From a virus, in the IMG/VR virus record IMGVR_UViG_3300046028_003236, positions 1 through 22,626 of that record: a stretch of DNA of 22,626 bases; one strand, written 5' to 3'. The notes under the pieces were generated by a model. That model was not told where the DNA came from, made no database searches, and was given only the letters and a program-made list of their open reading frames with translations. This document shows positions 20,559 to 22,626 of this stretch, piece by piece (positions within the stretch are counted from its first letter, which is position 1; every line of letters starts with the position of its first letter). The position numbers were made by a program, and so were the translations under genes.

Positions 20559-21308
20559 ATGAACACTGCTAAGATTATTGCTGTTACACAACCATTGCTG
20601 AATAATGATAATGGGCCTCTTACTGTTGATGAGTTTATCGCATATGTGGCCCGTGTATCTAATCCGTCAAATCAGAACAACACATTGACTGCACCAAAGT
20701 TGCTGCGTTATCTTGCCAAGCATAAGCATTGGTCACCATTCGAAATGGTTAATATTGTGATGGAAATTGAAACAACTCGTGACATTGCTCGTCAGATTCT
20801 CCGTCATCGCTCATTTTCGTTTCAAGAGTTTTCACAGCGTTATGCTGATCCCACTCAGGACTTGGGTTTCGTTACCCGTGAAGCACGTTTGCAGGATCAG
20901 AAGAACCGTCAGAACAGCATTGAGATTGATGATGTGATGATCGATGTAATTGTCGGATATGAATTTGTTGAAGGCAATCCTATCATACAACCTGTTTACG
21001 AACAGCGTTCTTTGAAATCTGAGTGGGAAACTCGTCAAACACAACTTACAAATCATGTAGAAGAAGCTTACCAGTTTGCAACTAAACATGATATTGCAAA
21101 GGAACAGGCTCGTGCTGTTCTTCCTGAAGGTCTGACTGTTTCTCGCATGTATATGAACGGAACTCTTCGTAGTTGGATTCATTATTGCCAGTTGCGTATG
21201 GGACCAGAAACTCAAAAAGAACATCGTGAAGTTGCCCGTGATGTTTGGTATCAGATTACAGAACAGTTCCCATCATTGAAAGATGCTCTTGATCTTGGAG
21301 AGAAGTGA
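20559..21308 (+). CDS. thyX: Flavin-dependent thymidylate synthase
   Basis: Makes dTMP from dUMP with methylene-tetrahydrofolate, FAD and NADPH. The 249-residue product has the ThyX signature RHRSFSFQEFSQRY (82-95), fitting RHR-x7-S with Ser92 as in the family, HWSPFE (57-62) for substrate and FAD, and EQARAVLPEGL plus SWIHYCQLR at the C-terminal side. T4 itself uses the unrelated ThyA type (td), so this differs from the T4 set. Together with the dUTPase at 1829 it completes a dUTP-to-dTMP route. Length is in the usual range (about 220-260). The next gene starts in a TGATG overlap. Confidence 0.95.
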   Translation: MNTAKIIAVTQPLLNNDNGPLTVDEFIAYVARVSNPSNQNNTLTAPKLLRYLAKHKHWSPFEMVNIVMEIETTRDIARQILRHRSFSFQEFSQRYADPTQDLGFVTREARLQDQKNRQNSIEIDDVMIDVIVGYEFVEGNPIIQPVYEQRSLKSEWETRQTQLTNHVEEAYQFATKHDIAKEQARAVLPEGLTVSRMYMNGTLRSWIHYCQLRMGPETQKEHREVARDVWYQITEQFPSLKDALDLGEK

Positions 21309-21745
21309 TGCCTTTTTATACAAAGAAGCCTATTTCAATTGAAGCTCGTCAGATTACTATTGAGAATGCAGAAGAACTTGCTGCTTGGTCGCCTTCTGTT
21401 ATTGTCAAGAGTCCAGATGGTACAATGACTGGTATGATGGTATATACTCTTGAAGGTACCATGACTGGATCAATCGGCGACTATCTGATCAAGGGTATTC
21501 GTGGTGAGTTTTATTTCTGCGCCAAGGATATCTTTGAAGAGAGTTACGATCTTGATATACCGTGCGATCCATATAAAGTAGAGGTAGATGATTTTATTGA
21601 TAATGATGATGGTTCGGCAATCGTGAGCTTCAATCTTGGCCCAGAAGCAATGAAGACTTTTGTTGAAATCGGTCTTCTAAAGGTTCTGAAGGATTCTGCT
21701 AATAGAGTTCTAGAAGATGAGATTGATACTAATGTAGGATGCTAG
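21308..21745 (+). CDS. Conserved phage protein of unknown function with two domains
   Basis: A 145-residue protein. The first 84 residues follow a widespread phage pattern: MPFYTKKPISIEARQIT, then GSIGDYLIKGIRGEFYFCAK (about 54-73) and DIFEESYD. The rest is an acidic extension (VEVDDFIDNDDGSAIVSFN) which may be a separate small fold. No catalytic residues stand out. I chose ATG 21308 over GTG 21305 because GGAG at 21297-21300 is spaced seven bases from 21308. It is coupled to thyX by TGATG. Confidence 0.72.
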   Translation: MPFYTKKPISIEARQITIENAEELAAWSPSVIVKSPDGTMTGMMVYTLEGTMTGSIGDYLIKGIRGEFYFCAKDIFEESYDLDIPCDPYKVEVDDFIDNDDGSAIVSFNLGPEAMKTFVEIGLLKVLKDSANRVLEDEIDTNVGC

Positions 21746-21746
21746 A

Positions 21747-21989
21747 ATGATAACATGTACACATTGTGAAACAATGTTCAAGAAGGCACATGAATGCTCT
21801 TCTAAAATCTTTGAACGAAATGAAAAGAAATATCTTATCTCTTCATATGGATCAAAATTTGATGGTAATCTATATGAAGTATTGACAGACAAGTATGTAT
21901 CTGGTATAATCTGTGATGCTTGTATTACAGATAACAAGCAGGACTTTAAACTTCTTCGCGATAATCAATATTTTGGCATTGACCTCTGA
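21747..21989 (+). CDS. Small zinc-ribbon-like protein
   Basis: An 80-residue protein with two CxxC knuckles, CTHC (4-7) and CDAC (56-59), separated by about 50 residues, which suggests one bound zinc and a treble-clef or ribbon fold. The middle is basic and beta-rich. No further function can be read. AGGA at 21736-21739 is the ribosome site. The perfect promoter at 21882-21910 lies inside this coding sequence, close to its 3' end, so its last third also serves as the control region for the genes that follow. Confidence 0.65.
   Translation: MITCTHCETMFKKAHECSSKIFERNEKKYLISSYGSKFDGNLYEVLTDKYVSGIICDACITDNKQDFKLLRDNQYFGIDL
21882..21910 (+). promoter_or_regulatory. Perfect-consensus sigma-70 promoter leading to DNA polymerase gene 43
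   Basis: TTGACA (21882-21887), a 17-base spacer and TATAAT (21905-21910), with TGG just before the -10 (extended -10). Every scored position matches consensus. The start should be about 21917, inside the zinc-ribbon gene, 84 bases before ATG 22001 and about 600 before gene 43. It is the best promoter in the window. Confidence 0.82.
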
Positions 21990-22000
21990 AAGGATATAAT

Positions 22001-22210
22001 ATGGCTGGTAAAACTGAACATGGTATGATGATTATTGAAACTCAATTTAAGCAGAGGTCTTTTGATGGCAAGTGGGAACGCTTGTGTAAGATTGTTGACT
22101 TTGACAATCGATATACGTATACTACAGAAAGTGGTTCTCGTATGACTCTCGTTCCAGAAAAGTGGTTGACACTTGGGGTATATGATTATCTTGTGGAGTT
22201 TGTTGACTGA
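22001..22210 (+). CDS. Small protein of unknown function
   Basis: A 69-residue mixed-charge protein starting MAGKTEHGMMIIETQFKQRS, with no motif I recognise and no membrane segment. AGGAT at 21991-21995 is the ribosome site. It is the first gene after the promoter at 21882-21910 and is coupled by TGATG to the next gene, so it is probably expressed early together with gene 43. A second promoter candidate (22095-22123) lies inside it. Confidence 0.7.
   Translation: MAGKTEHGMMIIETQFKQRSFDGKWERLCKIVDFDNRYTYTTESGSRMTLVPEKWLTLGVYDYLVEFVD
22095..22123 (+). promoter_or_regulatory. Secondary candidate promoter close to gene 43
   Basis: TTGACT (22095-22100), a 17-base spacer and TATACT (22118-22123); each hexamer has one mismatch. 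The start would be about 22130, within the 69-residue gene, and would make a shorter transcript for the next gene and gene 43. Confidence 0.42.
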
Positions 22211-22524
22211 TGGCAATAAACGTCAAGCTTGTTAAGATGATTAGTGGTGAAGAATTGATAGCCGAAGTCGTCAGTGATCAGGAATCACATATCACAATCA
22301 AAAATCCTGTTCGTGTTGTTGTGGTGCCAACTAAAACAAATCCACAAACACCAACAGTTGGTTTTGCTCCTTGGGCTGAGTTCTCAGAAGAAAAAGAGTT
22401 TACAATTCATAAGGCTCATGTTATAGTTACAATGAAGCCTGTCCAAGAGTTTATCAATCAGTATTCAGGAATGTTTGGTGGACTTGTGACACCCTCATCA
22501 AAACTTATTATTCCAGGAATGTAA
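22210..22524 (+). CDS. Conserved small phage protein with Sm-like beta pattern
   Basis: A 104-residue protein. INVKLVKMISGEELIAEVVS and ITIKNPVRVVVVP (about 3-22 and 28-40) have the Sm1-like strand-turn-strand order (L-x-x-G-E-x-x-x-G/A-x-V), then a Trp-containing loop (GFAPWAEF) and a long C-terminal helix and loop. Such proteins are common in T4-like phages of marine bacteria, and I recall them described as Sm-like without proven RNA binding. It lies immediately before gene 43, sharing one base (TAATG) with it, so the two are probably translated together. Confidence 0.65.
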   Translation: MAINVKLVKMISGEELIAEVVSDQESHITIKNPVRVVVVPTKTNPQTPTVGFAPWAEFSEEKEFTIHKAHVIVTMKPVQEFINQYSGMFGGLVTPSSKLIIPGM

Positions 22525-22626
22525 TGGCATCTTTTTATACGAACGTACAAGTATATGGTTCTAAGATTCTCTATCGTGGTGTTGAAAATGGCCGTAAGGT
22601 AAGAAACAAGATCGATTATTATCCTC
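22524..22626 (+). CDS. 43: DNA polymerase (gp43-type), N-terminal fragment
   Basis: The first 34 codons of a gene that runs off the right edge. MASFYTNVQVYGSKILYR, then GVENGRKVRNKIDYYP, lines up with the start of T4 gp43 (MKEFYISIETVGNNIVERYI and onward, ending EYLP), with shared F-Y near the start, G near residue 12, E-N-G-(K/R)-(E/K) and Y-x-P at the end. T4 gp43 is a family B polymerase with a 3'-5' proofreading exonuclease, and this segment is the start of its N-terminal domain. The start shares one base with the stop of the preceding gene. Confidence 0.85.
   Translation, partial: MASFYTNVQVYGSKILYRGVENGRKVRNKIDYYP

Noticed and set aside
1-22626. tRNA genes, integrase, insertion sequences or attachment sites
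   Set aside because: None seen by eye; no cloverleaf with TTCGAATC-type arm or transposase motif was found, though a covariance search was not possible.

Overview
The window is part of a lytic T4-like myophage genome. Every supported gene lies on the + strand. The genes are packed with 1-4 base start/stop overlaps (TAATG, ATGA, GTGA, TGATG), and the sequence is AT-rich. The evidence for a T4-type phage is a recognisable RegA translational repressor at the left end (79-483) and the first 34 codons of a gp43-type DNA polymerase at the right edge (22524 onward). In T4 these two genes are neighbours. Here about 22 kb separates them. DUF1127 and DUF1289 proteins and a bacterial-type heme oxygenase hint at an alphaproteobacterial (marine or freshwater) host, but this host inference is weak.

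Layout. (1) 1-483: the tail of an upstream gene (gp62 by position) and regA. (2) 483-8772: virion or host-recognition genes, namely a conserved structural protein, a beta-helix tail or fibre protein, a small structural protein and a 1382-residue fibre. The fibre has two collagen-like Gly-X-Y regions, repeated VGIG beta modules and a C-terminal S74 self-cleaving chaperone. A dUTPase sits inside this block. (3) 8756-10073: a compact transcription unit with promoter, hsp20, heme oxygenase, a 55-codon DUF1127 gene and a hairpin terminator. (4) 10060-10625: a second promoter whose -35 box lies in that terminator's loop, then a 50-codon membrane protein and a SLOG/DUF2493 protein. (5) 10622-19856: an eleven-gene sugar island. 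It holds five known or putative glycosyltransferases (GT2-like, a GT-A-like protein, a GT10 fucosyltransferase, a DUF707-like protein and an unclassified one), two FkbM methyltransferases, one degenerate methyltransferase-like protein, a GDP-mannose 3,5-epimerase, an RmlB-like 4,6-dehydratase and a NovU/TylC3-type sugar C-methyltransferase. (6) 19846-22626: small early-type genes (DUF1289, an acidic protein, a histone-H1-like basic peptide, thyX, four small proteins of unknown role), leading into gene 43.

How the genes may work together. dUTPase and ThyX form a dUTP-to-dTMP route feeding DNA synthesis. The sugar island makes and transfers unusual sugars. The epimerase should supply GDP-L-galactose (or GDP-L-gulose), which the GT10 enzyme could use in place of GDP-L-fucose. 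The dehydratase and C-methyltransferase point to a C-methyl-branched deoxysugar. The best single idea in the window is that this island decorates the phage's own Thr-rich collagen-like fibre, as happens to the collagen-like BclA protein of Bacillus spores and to mimivirus fibrils. Remodelling of host surface glycan is the main alternative. Several near-consensus host sigma-70 promoters with 17-18 base spacers divide the window into transcription units. No gap between genes exceeds 300 bases (the longest is about 70), and I see no tRNA, insertion sequence or CRISPR array.
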